Shown: piece after piece, positions 49,080-60,579 of the stretch
Layout: every line of letters begins with the position of its first letter
How positions within the stretch are numbered: the stretch's first letter is position 1
DNA from: Synchiropus splendidus
Lineage: Eukaryota > Chordata > Actinopteri > Syngnathiformes > Callionymidae
NCBI RefSeq assembly: GCF_027744825.2
Contig: NC_071337.1
Span: forward strand, 11,533,031-11,597,030
Direction: 5' to 3'
Length of the DNA stretch: 64,000 bases
Made by a program: the position numbers and the translations under genes
The notes under the pieces: model-generated
Told to the model about the DNA's origin: nothing
Seen by the model: only the letters and a program-made list of their open reading frames with translations
Databases searched by the model: none

Positions 49080-49085
49080 TTTATT
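49080..49085 (-). terminator. Polyadenylation signal of galnt12
   Basis: AATAAA on the minus strand, about 210 bases after the galnt12 stop codon, inside GATTTTATTTAG on plus. This implies a 3' UTR of roughly 230 bases. Confidence 0.5.
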
Positions 49086-49293
49086 TAGACACAATTTCAG
49101 TTCCAATTGACTTCACGAGGAAGGACTGTGCTTCATTTTCAAGCAATGTTCCACTTAGGTTTCCAGCATCCAGGAAATAGAATATAAATAGATGCACACA
49201 AACATCCCATCACTGTGGTTGACCGTGCAAACACGAAAAAAACAAAGCTCTCGTCCCCACCTGGGCCACAAGAGAGACGTTCTCGTGTACGGT

Positions 49294-49431
49294 TCATATT
49301 TTCTCCTGGAAGTACCACTTTTGGCGAGGACTGCTGGAGCAAGGGCGCAGTGCTGGCGCAGGGGTCCCATTGTCGGTGGTGTCTACGGCCTCCACACACT
49401 TCTCACTCATCACGTGGAAAAGGGTCCCGTC
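49294..49431 (-). CDS. galnt12: galnt12 exon 10 (residues 533-577) and stop
   Basis: The acceptor ATGTTAAG|GACGGG gives [20 protein letters not shown] and the third lectin repeat, closing with QKWYFQEKI and TGA at 49294-49296. QKW is the QxW signature of ricin-type folds. Confidence 0.93.
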   Translation of the reverse strand, partial: DGTLFHVMSEKCVEAVDTTDNGTPAPALRPCSSSPRQKWYFQEKI

Positions 49432-52400
49432 CTTAACATAAAAATCAATAAAATAAAACAGCGTGTGGGTTGACGGCGTGAATAATTAAGTGTTAGTTAT
49501 GAATAACAGATGGTAGCATGGACACATAAGAGAGCTCCTGAACGCAGCACGGGGCTGCAATGACCTCAGCAGGGGAACCAATGGAATTGCACTTTTAAAT
49601 ACTTATAATAAGTTATTGATAAATGCCACGTAAAACCATGTTTTCGATTAGTTAAAATCGAATTATAAATTTAGTTTTCACAAAGTCAGTATCAAAACTT
49701 CAGTCCACTTCAGTTCTAAATGGTTAAAATTCAATTTTATATCATTTAAAATACATTTTTGAAGAGGAGTTGAGCAATAACTGTATTACAAAATCAACGT
49801 AAAAGTAAACGGACTCTCAAGTGAGTCAAACTGATTTTTTTTTTTTTTGTCACAGACACTAACTCCAAGTCGCACAATGAAAAATCTAAAAAACATAATA
49901 CTGTACTCTTTCACCAATCTACAGTTTCATCTGATATTGAACACTATTAATGAATGGATTTCTGTTCAGCTTCACAGCCATTACCTCTCTGAGGAGAAAT
50001 TTCTGGTCGGCGAACACAGCTTGCCCTCGTTTCCTGCACGGCTGCACCATCAGGTAAGTGCTGATATTATCACCCACGACGCACCCGGCCGGTTCCCTGG
50101 TGTTGTAGCGGATCTCTCCTTCAGAGGAATACTCAAAGAACTGTGGGCGGAGACACAACACCTGTTATCCCCGGCAGAAGGACGGCTCGGAGCCGGTGTC
50201 AGGGAAGCTGCTCATGTATATTCATGTGTCCCTCCGAAGAAGAAGAAGGGACAGTGAGAAAGTGAGCAGACAGCGTTCCATCAGTGTGTGTGTGTGAACG
50301 AGATCACGGACACACGTGCGCACGCACAAATGTAATAATCAGACTGGGAAGAAATGCAAGTGTGACTGTGGTGCAGCTGGACACAAATGGTCATCTGTTT
50401 AATATTATTCTGCCATTTGTCGATAAATCACTCATAAGCAAAGCTTTGTAACTTTGCAACATGAATGTAACTATGACTGAGTCACATTCATGTTTGAGTC
50501 AAAGCCACTGTTCAGATATTTTCTGAAATATATTATCTTTGCAACAATCCTATTTCCAATTGCAGTGAAATAATTCTCATGTGAAACACTAGTATAATAA
50601 ATAAAGTAATGGCAAATGGTGTCAGAGTGTCTGAGCAGAAATAACTTCAAACTACCGTCACGTTCAAAACAACTGGAGCAGACAAAAATAACAACAATAT
50701 AGAAAGATCATGGAAAAAGTGAAGTGCCGCCCAGTGCAGCCGAAACACCAGCAGCTGTCCGAGGAGCAGATGCTGGTAAACTGTTGGCGGTAAATGTGCA
50801 GCACAGATCCTTTTGAGAAGATTCTGGGTGGCAGATGGAACCAGCCAAAATGTTGGAGCTTTTATTGGTGATCGGATCAAGCGTGTACACAGTTGGGCGT
50901 TGGCTTGCGTGCTGGACTGATTTTTTTCTATAACTTTTTTGGTTGTGGTAGCATCAGTTTCAAATGATTTAATGTGAATAAAAATGAGCAAAAGACACTA
51001 AAAAATAGCAGTTTATTAATATTTTATTTATATAAATCCTATTGTTGGTGAAGGAAAGTCAGTAAATCTTATCATGAATAATACTAAATATATTATAATT
51101 ATTATTATTATTAGTAGTAGTAGTAGTAGTAGTATTAGTATTAAATTGTGTTGTGTGCCGTGAATAGAAGAAATAAACTCGAACACCCAAAAACAAATAA
51201 CTTGACAACTATTTTGGACACTTCAGTTTGCCACTACTTTACTACAAACAAATCACTCACTTCAGTTGGACCTAATCTGACAGGTTTCTTATCAGTATTC
51301 CAGACGCGGGCGGAGACAACTGTTCTGTGACAGTGAAGTGGCAGCTAGAGTGAGAGAAAAGCTTTACAGAACAGTGGTGAGAGCTGCCATGATGTATGGT
51401 TTAGAGCCAGTTGCTCTGACACAAAGAAAGGAAGCAGAGGTGAAAACGCTCAGGTTCTCAGTGACCAAGGAAGGACAAGCTTATGTAAAGGGAGAGGAGG
51501 AACACAATCAATGGTGAGAGACATGATGGGTATGGTGAGGGTTGAGCTGTAAGATGGTGGAGGAGGCTGACTTTTCCTGGATGGAAAATTAAGACGGAAC
51601 ATTCATGGTGCATTTACCTGGTTCTGGCCCATGCCGTGACAGGGGTAGATGATCACTCTCTGACCAAACACCATGTGTTCACTCGCAGGGTTGTAGTCGA
51701 AACAGTAGTCGACCTTTCCCCTGTTTTTCAGCTGTTTATGACAAAGACTTTTAATGCTTGTTTCTGCCGACACACAAACAGGTAGCGTCGGCTGTCCCTA
51801 CCATTCCAAACCTGCCGGGCAGATCCTCTGGGATGTGGATCTCGCGGTACACGTTATCCAGATACCACCTGAAGTCTTTACAGCCCAGCTTCTCTCTCAG
51901 CGTCCTTCTCTCTGTCACGTCACCGAAGGCCTCCTGTAAACGCGACCCATAGAAATGAATGTGCCAGGGAGGGAGGGGGCAGAGAGGGGCATGGCCACGC
52001 ACAAGGTGCACGGGGTGGAAGAATAACAGTCCCAACCTGACACACGACGCAACTCATTACAGCTGCAGAATTACTACTGACCTTGTGCTGAAGTCAACCA
52101 CTGCAAACAGGGTGCAACAGGGGTCAGACTTTGTCCCTGATCATTGAATGCTAACACCGGACTCATAAAACAGAAGTTGAGCGTGGGAGGGTGTCAGAAC
52201 CCAGGGCTCGCCAGTGCAAACGCTCAATGAGGAAATTAGTGATGAGCCAAGGAGAGGCAGAAGCAGGAAGATGAATGTCGACAACTTTCCCCCAGCAAAC
52301 ATCCAATTAGCTCTCAAATTGATCCATTAGCTGATAGAGTGGTTTCCTAGAATAAGTAAGGTCCACCTTCATAAAAACCATTAGAGCAGCTAAAGGTCAA

Positions 52401-55400
52401 CAGAGAGCCATTACTTAGCACTATTTGACTGATCAATATAGTGATTCATGAAAGGTCACAGGACCTTTAGCAGGGCTGAACAGTGTAGAGTGAGAGCTCA
52501 AAGAGACTCAGCAGACTCAAGTGTTCAGATTATGTCTGTTCTGTCTGCCTGTTGAGAAACACAAACAGCAATTTTCAGTTGAAATTAACCAATGACCATC
52601 CATTTTAACTTTTTGCCAACAATTTATTTTAATTTCCTGTTTGCTGTAAAACAATGATTTTAGATATGTTAAATGTATAAACAATGATGGGTGGGTTTGC
52701 ACTTTATTTTAATCCAAGTTTAATAAATGACTTTATTATTGTTCTTAATATTTGTTTCCATAACATGTATGAATATTCCATGGTCACTCTACAATTTTAG
52801 AGTGATATTCCCAAATCTTTACCATTAAATTGATGTCAGTGTTTATAGAGAACTTTGCATGTTTTTTATTTTTATTTTGAGATAGAGTTGGAAGTGTAAC
52901 AGTGTTTTGGTGTTCAGAACAATGAATTTAGATGAAGACCCGTGGCTGCACTCCAAAAAGGAAAAAAATCTCAGTTTATAGAATCTACATCGACCTGTTC
53001 AACCTGCTCTCAGTACTGCAGCGCATGGAAGTGTGACAAAGGGCAAGTATCACATTCCTTCACTTTCAAATTCATATTTCTACAGTGCATCTGAGCTAGA
53101 GAGGGCGGGAGACACCCTGAACAGGTCATCGGTCAGACAGACAACCGCACACACCTGTGGACTATTCTGATTCATCGGTTAACAACAGTAAAGTTTTTGG
53201 CTGCTGGAGGAAAGCAGAGTACTGGAGGAATGCACAAGTTTAGGCAGAAAGGACCGAGCTTGGCGCCAAGCTTAGCCTTATCTCTAGCCAATCTGAGACC
53301 AAGTCAGGATCAGAGCATTCCATGACTGTGATAAGACCCGGATTTTACAGAGGTAAGACTTGAACCCAACTGAACACAGAACACATTAGTCTGTTCACCA
53401 TACTAAAGCCATTAAATAAGGCTCAATATGGGGCACAAAGGCTAAGTGTTGGGCTTCATGAAACGATGCCCTCATTTTCAGCAGCCAGCAGGTGGCGCTA
53501 TAGGTTTGAAAATGATGTCAGTCTTCATGAACATTTGAAACCAAAGATTTTCCCTGAAGCCTCACTACAACGGTAGCATGAAGGTGTTTTTGTCTCTCTG
53601 TTTTTTCATCTTTTGAGAATTTAACACAGATGTTTTTTAATCCCAGCAGCAGTGGTCTTGACTGATCTAGGTAAAAAAAATCTTGAGTTCAGCATGGCAA
53701 GTCTTGAGTCCAGTCTTCAGATGGTCGCGAGTGTGAGCGCTAGGCTGTTGTTGAAGAGTTTTTTTTTTTTTTTTTTTAAGAAGCATTCCTTCAGCTACAC
53801 TGGCTAAGAATACATTTTGGTAACCTGCTACTTGACCTCGCTATTTAGGGCCTGCTTTGATAGCTTGTCAGCTTAAACACAAAATCAGAAATGTATATTT
53901 CAACCCAAAAAGCCACCTAAGACTGATGAGAGGTCACTGAAGTTGTGAACGACCTCCAGTGAGTGACACCTAATCTGTGTTTAGAAAGCTTCTCCACTTA
54001 ACAACACGGCCGACCCGCATGCACACACACACACACACACACACGCATGCACGCACACACACACACGCACACACACACACACACACACACGCGCGCGCGC
54101 TGCATCAAGGACAGGCGGGTGACACCGGTTGGCACGGAGTGTTGTGGAAAGCTGGTAATCACACACCGGAATACCGTGACACACTTGTCAACTTGGGTGT
54201 CTGCTGCTCATGTATCCAAGGCGTCACTTCATCAGGGGAGTTGTAACACCACAGCAGGATCAGAACGTGTGACGGAAATTTAGCGACATTAATTCAAAGA
54301 GCCTGCTTTCCTGCTCCGAGCACCAGTGTGTTGAATGAACCCAGCGTGTTAGGGCGCACTCACCAGGCGAGCGTGTGGGTTCCGGTGATAGTAGAGCTGC
54401 TTGTATTCATCCATCCAGACCTCAGCTGCCCTCACGCTGTTTGCCAGAGCTTTGCTACGGGAGTAGGGGGCCTTTTTAGGGAACACGTGACCCACATGAG
54501 AGCAGGGATGGATCTCCAGGCTGCCCCCACACTGCCAGATCTAGAGAACCACACCACACCACACAAGCGTGCAGAGTTGTTTAACCACGCAGTCATGATT
54601 CAAACAGTCGCACAAAGCCAAGCTGAATTGCCGTGTTGTAGTCCAGTTTACAATAATTGGAACGTTCTTGGAGAGGAAAGAACATTTATCAAGTAGCAGG
54701 GATGATATTATGAAGGAAGGAGAGGGTTCAACACTGCCGTGACATTTGAAATAAACCTACCGTTTTTATTTCTTTCTATGAATACTGCAACAAAAATACT
54801 TTACATTAAATATCTTGTTGCCATGCAGCAAAAACCTTCTTTCTCCAATAAGTTTTAAGAATTATAACATCCAGAGAACAAACAAAGATTATAAAGAGTA
54901 CGGTCAGTAAGACGTTTTTTTGTTTGTTTGAAATCTGCAGTAAAGCAAAACTATAACAAAAGTTTGGGGGATTTTTTTTCTTTTTTATTCATTGTACTCA
55001 TATCCATCCTGGAGTGATGACATGAATAAAAAATCTCACCCTGAAAGAGAATTCCAGATTCTCTCCGCCCCACACTTCCATCCCAGTGTCGTAGGTCCCC
55101 AGATAGGTAAAGTACTTCTTTCCGACAGCGAACAGACCTCCGGCCATAGTGGGGGATCTAAACACACATCATTTGTTCCAGCTAAAAAAACTCTGATGCA
55201 CAAAAGAAACCGGCCATTGCCAACCTGATGACATCAGTGGGTGATCTTCTGCGCTGGCGCTCCGTGTCCGGAACAGGGTGCCAAGTGAACACCAGCCTCC
55301 AGTCGAAGCCCCCAATGTTAGGCTCACCAGAATTCCCAAAATACTGGAAGGTGTTCCAGTCTATCACGTCGATAACCGGACACACGACTGCAGATGGCTC

Positions 55401-58400
55401 CTCCTTGATTCTGGTGTAAGAGTTTTAATATAACATAACCATTGAATTATTTCATCTTGGTGAGACATTTGGTGAGAAGAACTACTGAAGCTGTGTTCAT
55501 TCTATGTGGGCCTTTTTGATGGACCAGACTTTACCGCCCTAAACTAGAAAACATGACTTTGCCTTCAAACACTGTTCCTGCATGCTACCATCTTAAAGTT
55601 TAATAGAAGACCATAAACCAGGTGTGGGCAACTACATTTCCAAACAGGCCACGTTTATAAACCGTGGCAGCTGTGAAGCGCAGACAAGCCACAGAAAAAT
55701 AGACTTAAAAACTTAACTTAAAACTAAAATAAATTATATCTAATAATATATCTATATTTTTTTTCATTTTGCTATTTCAGGAACAAATGTACACTGTAAA
55801 TAAAAAATGTTAACAAGTGTAATTATGGCATGATAAAAAAAACAAAAAAATCATTCATCAGTAGATTTGTCACAATATTTCAAGTACAACTACAGCCATC
55901 AACGTGCCACAAAGAGCAATAACATGTTGTGTTCACTGTCACTTGAGACCAAAACGTTAACGTGTCAAGTTAAACCCTAAACTTTGCTAAGACAAATTGA
56001 CACCTGATGCAAAAGTGAGGTGTTTCTTCACCCTGGTGAGAGGAGCTATTGATGAAAACAGCAATGATCACACAGTGATGCCTGGGTTTCGTGAGTAAAA
56101 TTCTTGTGAAAACACTGCACGTATATCCCTCTAGTGTCACTCACCTGTGAAGCAGAGGCTCCAACCAGCCGTCGTGACACTCACAGTGACAGTCCAGGAA
56201 GGTCAACACCTCTCCGGTGGTGATGGATGCCCCCAGTAACCGGGCACGCACCAGCCCCTCCCTTTTGGTGGCTCGGATCAGCCGCACTTTCTTCAAACCC
56301 GCAATGTACCTCTCCAGTGGCTCCTTCAGATGATCTTAACATAAATAAATAAGACGCTCCTTAATGTCAAGATACCTTTTGGCAGGGACTTAAAGGGCTG
56401 AAACTTAAAGCACACAAACATATATAATTGAAAGATTGAAATACCTGCTTTCATTTGACCCTCACATTGGACGAAATAATATTGAGTGTATATAACACAG
56501 TGTTAGGTGTGTGTATTTAACTGGTCTCCACCTTGTGTATTTTTCTCTGTTTGTCTTTTCCAGGATGTTATACTCAAAAGTCAAACACACCAAGGCAGTC
56601 ATCTGTCACCACCAGGATTTCTCTCCTGTGATGCTCAAATCAAACTGCAAATTCAAGAATACAGCATTTTATTAAATGCTGATTCATGAGTGCAAAAGAA
56701 ACTATGTGCAATTTAATGCAACTACAACTTTTTTTAGTTAATAAAGGTCATCAATGTTTTAAGGCCACATTTAGTTTCAATGCTTATGCTGTATTGTATT
56801 TTTTATTGACATTTACTTTTATTTAGTGCTATGTGTGTGTACTGTATATATCTTAAGGGTGCTGTGTAAAATTTTATTTTCATCAATTTATTTATTTCTA
56901 TTTATTTTTAGAAATATAATGATGTTTTCGCTCTTCTGAAAAATCATACTAACTAGACTGATGCTTTTTCTCCTACTAACTAAAAACAAAAAAGAGTGGC
57001 ATTTTGAATGACATTTGTACCGTATGCATGGAAAATGTGTCTTTAAATTTTCACATTCAGGTGAGACAGATTCAGCTTCTAGATGCACAGATAGCTGTCA
57101 AGTTCATGAAATGATTCTTTATTATGTTATTTGGAACACTTGAAAATATTATACTCTTTGTGACCCACGCGAAACACAGCGTACCTCGATCGCTGTAGTC
57201 GTCCACGAGCACCACCTCCTTCAGCAGGATGTCGGGGGACGTCTCCAGGACACTGTGGACGGTCCGGAGCAGCGTGGACCAAGCTTCGTTGTAGAAGGCG
57301 ATGACCACGGAGGTGGAGGGAAGAGACCTGTAGTCATATTTGAGCTGCCTGCAGCTGCAACACAGGAATACACTTTTCAATAATATAAGAAGGTACACAG
57401 AACCACGACTAACATCTTACATTGAATTAGGCTTTATCACAGAATCACTGCAACCACCTGGCATAAGGTGTGTGGGCCAACCAGTGCGACTGGTAGCAAT
57501 CTTTTTCTCCTCAGCAAGTGAAGCCATAGTTTTGGATACAACTATTATAGTTGTGAATTATGCGCTGTCATATTATGAATGAGTGAAAGTTCAAACCACT
57601 AAATTGGGTGCATTATATGGAATGGGGGAGAACCAGAACAACGCACCGCAGGTTCATATTAGAGGAGGGAACATTGAGAGCCAGAAAGCAAAACTGTAAC
57701 TCTTCATTCCATTCTAGCATAATACAGCGTTAAATGCGGCCATCAAAGGTGACTGCGCCATTAGAATACACGCAATATTCAGCTTGTCATTGGTGATTTT
57801 CACTGGATCACATCAAAAAGCTCAGTTTTTATTTCAAATTCAGGGTTTCGGCTCTATGTAAACGAGCGTGGCCCTTAAATGAAAGGCACCACGACCCTTT
57901 TAAAGGTGAAATCTCAGAGGATCAAACGTATTTAAACAAACAGGAAACATCGAAACAAGTGGATAACAAGTAGTGCACCATGGAGGTGGACATTATTATG
58001 GTGGTTTACGGTGTGTTTTTAACGGAAGAATCCCGAAAGACACCTCATAATGACTGAAGTCGGCTGGACATATGAAGAGACGGAAAAACGAGTGCCCTTA
58101 TTGTCACCAATTCAAGTAATTATAAAAACTTTGGCCTCTGCTTCCTTGTTTCTCTATCACCGATATATTGCCGATAAAGAAGCAATACGGGGGAAATCAA
58201 CACATGAGCCAAAAACATTGATATTTGCACATTCAACATGTTTGAGTATTAAAAGCACATTATAAGGATTTTCGTGGGGTGTCTCCATTTTTCGGTTATG
58301 ACAGTCTGTGGCTTCCAGGATTAAACAGATACAGATGTATGGAAAGATGTTTGCCTCCATTTTTAAGTCTGATGTCAAACAACAGGGATGGCATTGTAAC

Positions 58401-59618
58401 TAGGCCAGAATTACTAGTTCGGTTATCAGATCTTTTTTCCCGATAAGTCCAAATATACTCAATTTAACGTAACTCTTTTATTGAAGTGTTTTTGTTTTGT
58501 TTGTTTTATTACTTCAACATTTATGCCATGAAATAATTTATAATCTACTCTGTGATCTACAATGAAACAGATGTATGGCTGACCATCGCGACCAAAAAGT
58601 GTGGGTAAATTTCACACATCAAAGGACATATACCTTTCGCACCACATTTTGAGCAACTAAAATTAAAATATTAAGTTTTTACAACAATTTTCAAACATTT
58701 TTATTTATACTCTATGTACAACGCTACAGTCAGACCTGTCGCACACGTCATAAGCCCAGTAGTACCACTGAAGTAGTCCATAGTGATGGGCTGGTGAGGC
58801 TTCATGAAATAGCGTCCACAAGACTTTGGGCTTTACTTTTGGGCTTCAAACAACTGTCAGTGAAACATCACATTATGCTTAAGTCAGGAGCACCACCTTC
58901 TGAGTTCTGAAATGCAAACACTGTTTCATGAAGCCTCATCCGCCCATCAGGTCAGCTGACTATCAACTATCAGAATGATGAGCTTGTAGGTGTCAGTTGA
59001 GCAGTTCACACTTGAACATGTTCATGAAAACATGAGCATAAACTTTTTGAGAGACAAGTTGGGGTCATCAGATGGGATCGGCATTGACAGTCCTCAAGGT
59101 CATCAATATCAGCCATCTCTAATTGTGACATAGGCAGGTACTGACCACTGCAAAACAGCAGTAATTTATGTTCATTGTGCTATGGTCGGATGGGTTGAGG
59201 TTATAGACTCGCCTTGAATTTTCCTTCCCGGCAAGCAAAACTGAACGGAAAGAAAAGGTACTCACAGTGGATTCCACCGCTCAGGAAGTCTCCGATGGAG
59301 TGACACTTTGTCGCTGACATACGTGTTAATCTGGTGCAGTTTGATGCTCTCCTCCTCTTTTCTTTTCTCCTCTTCGTTCAGATTCAGCTTGACAGCTCTC
59401 CCCATCTCACCCGGGGCGTTCAAATCCAGCGGTGGCCTCTGGTAAACCGGCTTCTGCAGCTCCTCCTCTCCCAGCTCCGGTTCTCCCGGGGCCTCACGCC
59501 GGTACGTGGAGTCCACGTCCGCGGGCCCGTGTCTGGAGAAGATAAGGTAGCCCACCAAAGTGGCTCCGAAGAGCAGAAAGAGAACTTTGGATCGGTTCCT
59601 TCGCCCGCAGGCTGCCAT
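49294..59618 (-). CDS. galnt12: Polypeptide N-acetylgalactosaminyltransferase 12, complete, ten exons, 577 aa
   Basis: Coding exons, in order: 59266-59618, 57185-57354, 56145-56334, 55225-55410, 55040-55157, 54364-54540, 51802-51933, 51618-51731, 49985-50140 and 49294-49431. They sum to 1734 nt and keep frame at every junction. The enzyme starts mucin-type O-glycosylation by moving GalNAc from UDP-GalNAc to Ser/Thr in the Golgi. Residues 1-8 are cytosolic (MAACGRRN), then comes a signal-anchor ([16 protein letters not shown]) and a stem. The GT-A catalytic domain begins near 120 ([20 protein letters not shown]) and has the metal-binding DCH at 222-224 and WGGEN at 329-333. The ricin-type lectin domain (about 445-575) has [12 protein letters not shown] and QKW. 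Length matches human GALNT12 (581 aa). LHQIN and [14 protein letters not shown] favour GALNT12 over other family members; GALNT4 is the nearest alternative. Confidence 0.93.
49985..50140 (-). CDS. galnt12: galnt12 exon 9 (residues 481-532)
   Basis: The acceptor CCCACAG|TTCTTT gives [20 protein letters not shown]. The segment after it ([20 protein letters not shown]) is less like the human protein and slightly longer, as expected for the variable second lectin repeat. It ends FLLRE at GAG|GTAATG in phase 0. Confidence 0.92.
51096..51143. repeat. Compound (ATT)n(AGT)n microsatellite in galnt12 intron 8
   Basis: About five ATT triplets run directly into about eight AGT-type triplets. Confidence 0.9.
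51325..51545 (+). pseudogene. RTE-type LINE polymerase fragment in galnt12 intron 8
   Basis: On the plus strand, antisense to the host gene, a readable piece gives [20 protein letters not shown] and [17 protein letters not shown], followed by [10 protein letters not shown]. This follows the phrase R.KGK.YKTVVRPAMLYG.ETVALTKRQEAE..V.EMKMLRF of fish RTE-like elements. It is truncated on both sides and lost its frame shortly after. Confidence 0.75.
51618..51731 (-). CDS. galnt12: galnt12 exon 8 (residues 443-480), start of the lectin domain
   Basis: The acceptor AAACAG|CTGAAA gives [20 protein letters not shown] and then [10 protein letters not shown], the first ricin-type repeat. Both borders are phase 0. 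The donor is CAG|GTAAAT. An RTE-type LINE relic ends about 80 bp to its left. Confidence 0.93.
51802..51933 (-). CDS. galnt12: galnt12 exon 7 (residues 399-442)
   Basis: The acceptor TTTACAG|GAGGCC gives [20 protein letters not shown], then the linker to the lectin domain ([16 protein letters not shown]). Both borders are phase 0. The donor is ATG|GTAGGG. Confidence 0.93.
53445..53566. mobile_element. MITE-like short inverted-repeat element, copy 2
   Basis: GGGCTTCATGAAAC at the left and CTGAAGCCTCAC at the right match the ends of copies 1 and 3. With copy 1 it also shares a body phrase (AGC.GGTGGCGCT.T.G.TT.AAAATGAT). It is shorter than the others (about 120 bp). The body includes CCAGCAGGTGGCGCT at 53485-53499, which is a textbook CTCF core motif. 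Confidence 0.6.
54019..54100. repeat. (CA)n microsatellite with CG interruptions
   Basis: An imperfect CA run with GCACGC and GCATGC interruptions, ending in a (CG)5-like tract at 54091-54100. Long Thr-His frames over it are artefacts. Confidence 0.95.
54364..54540 (-). CDS. galnt12: galnt12 exon 6 (residues 340-398)
   Basis: The acceptor TCTCTAG|ATCTGG opens [20 protein letters not shown], and [20 protein letters not shown] follows. Both borders are phase 0. It completes the core of the catalytic domain. The donor is CTG|GTGAGT. Confidence 0.94.
55040..55157 (-). CDS. galnt12: galnt12 exon 5 (residues 300-339), with WGGEN
   Basis: The acceptor GTTTAG|ATCC restores Arg300 and [34 protein letters not shown] follows, the acceptor-binding and catalytic Gal/GalNAc-transferase motif. 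The donor is AGG|GTGAGA in phase 0. Confidence 0.93.
55225..55410 (-). CDS. galnt12: galnt12 exon 4 (residues 238-300)
   Basis: The acceptor TACACCAG|AATCAAG completes Arg238. The exon encodes [20 protein letters not shown] and [20 protein letters not shown], close to human GALNT12. The donor is ATCAG|GTTGGC, a weak GT site, but the only one that restores the [11 protein letters not shown] junction. Confidence 0.92.
56145..56334 (-). CDS. galnt12: galnt12 exon 3 (residues 175-238), with the DXH motif
   Basis: The acceptor TTAAG|ATCATC completes Asp175 and gives [24 protein letters not shown] and [20 protein letters not shown] follow; DCH (222-224) binds Mn2+ and UDP-GalNAc in the family. The donor is CACAG|GTGAGT. 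The pyrimidine tract before the acceptor is short. Confidence 0.93.
57185..57354 (-). CDS. galnt12: galnt12 exon 2 (residues 118-175)
   Basis: The acceptor TTGCAG|CTGCAGG is chosen over one six bases later because it restores NPLC and the downstream frame. It encodes [20 protein letters not shown] and [17 protein letters not shown], the nucleotide-sugar binding start of the GT-A fold. The donor is CGAG|GTACGC. Confidence 0.93.
57355..59265 (-). other. galnt12 intron 1
   Basis: AT-rich first intron between the anchor/stem exon and the catalytic domain. It contains MITE-like copy 3 (58782-58949). No other feature is supported. Confidence 0.85.
58782..58949. mobile_element. MITE-like short inverted-repeat element, copy 3
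   Basis: The left end AGTGATGGGCTGGTGAGGCT (continuing TCATGAAA) pairs with the right end TTTCATGAAGCCTCATCCGC (continuing CCATCA). The arms are about 28 bp with two or three mismatches. Body text ACACTGTTTCATGAAG is shared with copy 1. The CTCF-like site is decayed here (58889-58903). Target-site duplication is not clear. Confidence 0.65.
59266..59618 (-). CDS. galnt12: galnt12 exon 1 (residues 1-118)
   Basis: The ATG at 59618 has an ideal context (ACCACCATGG) and precedes the signal-anchor directly. An in-frame ATG at 59663 would add 15 residues (MNCRKKLCGELERTT) but has a weak context. The exon encodes the transmembrane anchor, an acidic and proline-containing stem, and [20 protein letters not shown]. 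The donor is CCACT|GTGAGT, splitting the codon for Leu118. Confidence 0.92.
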
Positions 59619-60010
59619 GGTGGTGCGTTCAAGTTCGCCACAAAGTTTCTTTCGGCAGTTCATGCAGCTCTGCAGGAAGACTCTCCCACACGGTCGCCGA
59701 CTTCCGCCGCCATTACAAGCGACTTCCAACCCAGTTCCGTCAAGTTGGTCGCAGGAACCTCCTGCAAGTCAACCGACCGGAGAAAGTGTCTTTCTTCACG
59801 GACCTTCAGTCGCGACAGCCCTCCTCTTCCTCCTCCTCCTCCTCCGGCTGCCGCTCCGCTACTTTCCTGAGTTCAACTGCAGCGAAGACGGATTAACACA
59901 CGGGGATTAATTATCTCCTCAGATTAGTTTACAGGATTTACCTCTCAAATCTCCACCGCAGTGTAAACAAATCCAAAATCAAAACTCTTTCCAGGGGTCA
60001 GGAAGCGTGA
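59619..60010 (-). promoter_or_regulatory. galnt12 5' UTR and CpG-rich promoter region
   Basis: The sequence upstream of the start codon is GC- and CpG-rich up to about 59880. It includes a GGA-rich tract (minus strand) at 59826-59846 and an out-of-frame ATGGCGGCGG near 59717 that could act as an upstream ORF. Beyond 60060 the composition turns AT-rich. The absence of an obvious TATA box suits a housekeeping CpG promoter. Confidence 0.55.
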
Positions 60011-60464
60011 CACTTTGTTTCCAACACCCGATGAAGAAGTGATCTTCGTGAACCAATGGTTGCACAGTACACTGCTGGAGAATAGAAAAATAAGTTGTTG
60101 GACTAATGTTTTTTTTTTTTTTTTTGTCCAGTTTTGTTTTTAAATGTACCGGTTTCAAAATAAAAGCGCGCGTTCTTCCGGTTTTATCTCGCGTGTAAAT
60201 GTGATCAAACTTTTTAAAAGTTAGTCAACCTACGTAATTCTTTTTTTTTACCATTTATTGGTCATCATGAGATGCTCCTATGTCAGTTCATGTCTCGGAA
60301 ACCTTCTATGTTAAATCCGTGTCAAACTCGAAGCCCGTGGGCCACATCAAGCCCCAGATACAGCTGCAGATGTCACGTGACATTTGTTCATAATCACAAT
60401 TTAGGATTTACTGATATACCGCTGCTGAAAGGCATGGAGAGGCCGAGACCTGTGTATAGTTTAT

Positions 60465-60575
60465 ATCTACTCCACATACTCATGTGGGTTTTCACCAGGC
60501 ACTCCAGTTTCCTCCCACAATACAAAGCCATACAAAGGAGATTGAGCAAAACTCTTGAGCTGTGGGGTCATTGAG
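60465..60575 (+). repeat. Fragment of a dispersed teleost repeat
   Basis: CATGTGGGTTTTCACCAGGC, ACTCCAGTTTCCTCCCACAA and TACAAAGCCATAC match the fish phrase CATGTGGGTTTTCTCCGGGTACTCCGG.TTCCTCCCAC..TCCAAA..CATGC. It is the same family as 5245-5370, there in inverse orientation. Confidence 0.65.
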
Positions 60576-60579
60576 AAAC

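Larger units (their letters stand above)
51934..54363 (-). other. galnt12 intron 6
   Basis: The largest galnt12 intron. It holds a MITE-like element (53445-53566) and a CA microsatellite (54019-54100). The rest is AT-rich unique-looking sequence with no ORF worth reporting. Confidence 0.85.

Noticed and set aside
59619..59729. N-terminal extension of galnt12 (in-frame ATG at 59663 or open frame to 59729)
   Set aside because: The ATG at 59618 has a far better context and directly precedes the signal-anchor. The frame at 59729 begins with TTG, not ATG.
59334..59870. A 178-codon plus-strand ORF antisense to galnt12 exon 1
   Set aside because: It is the shadow of GC-rich exon 1 and the 5' UTR; no similarity and no independent support.
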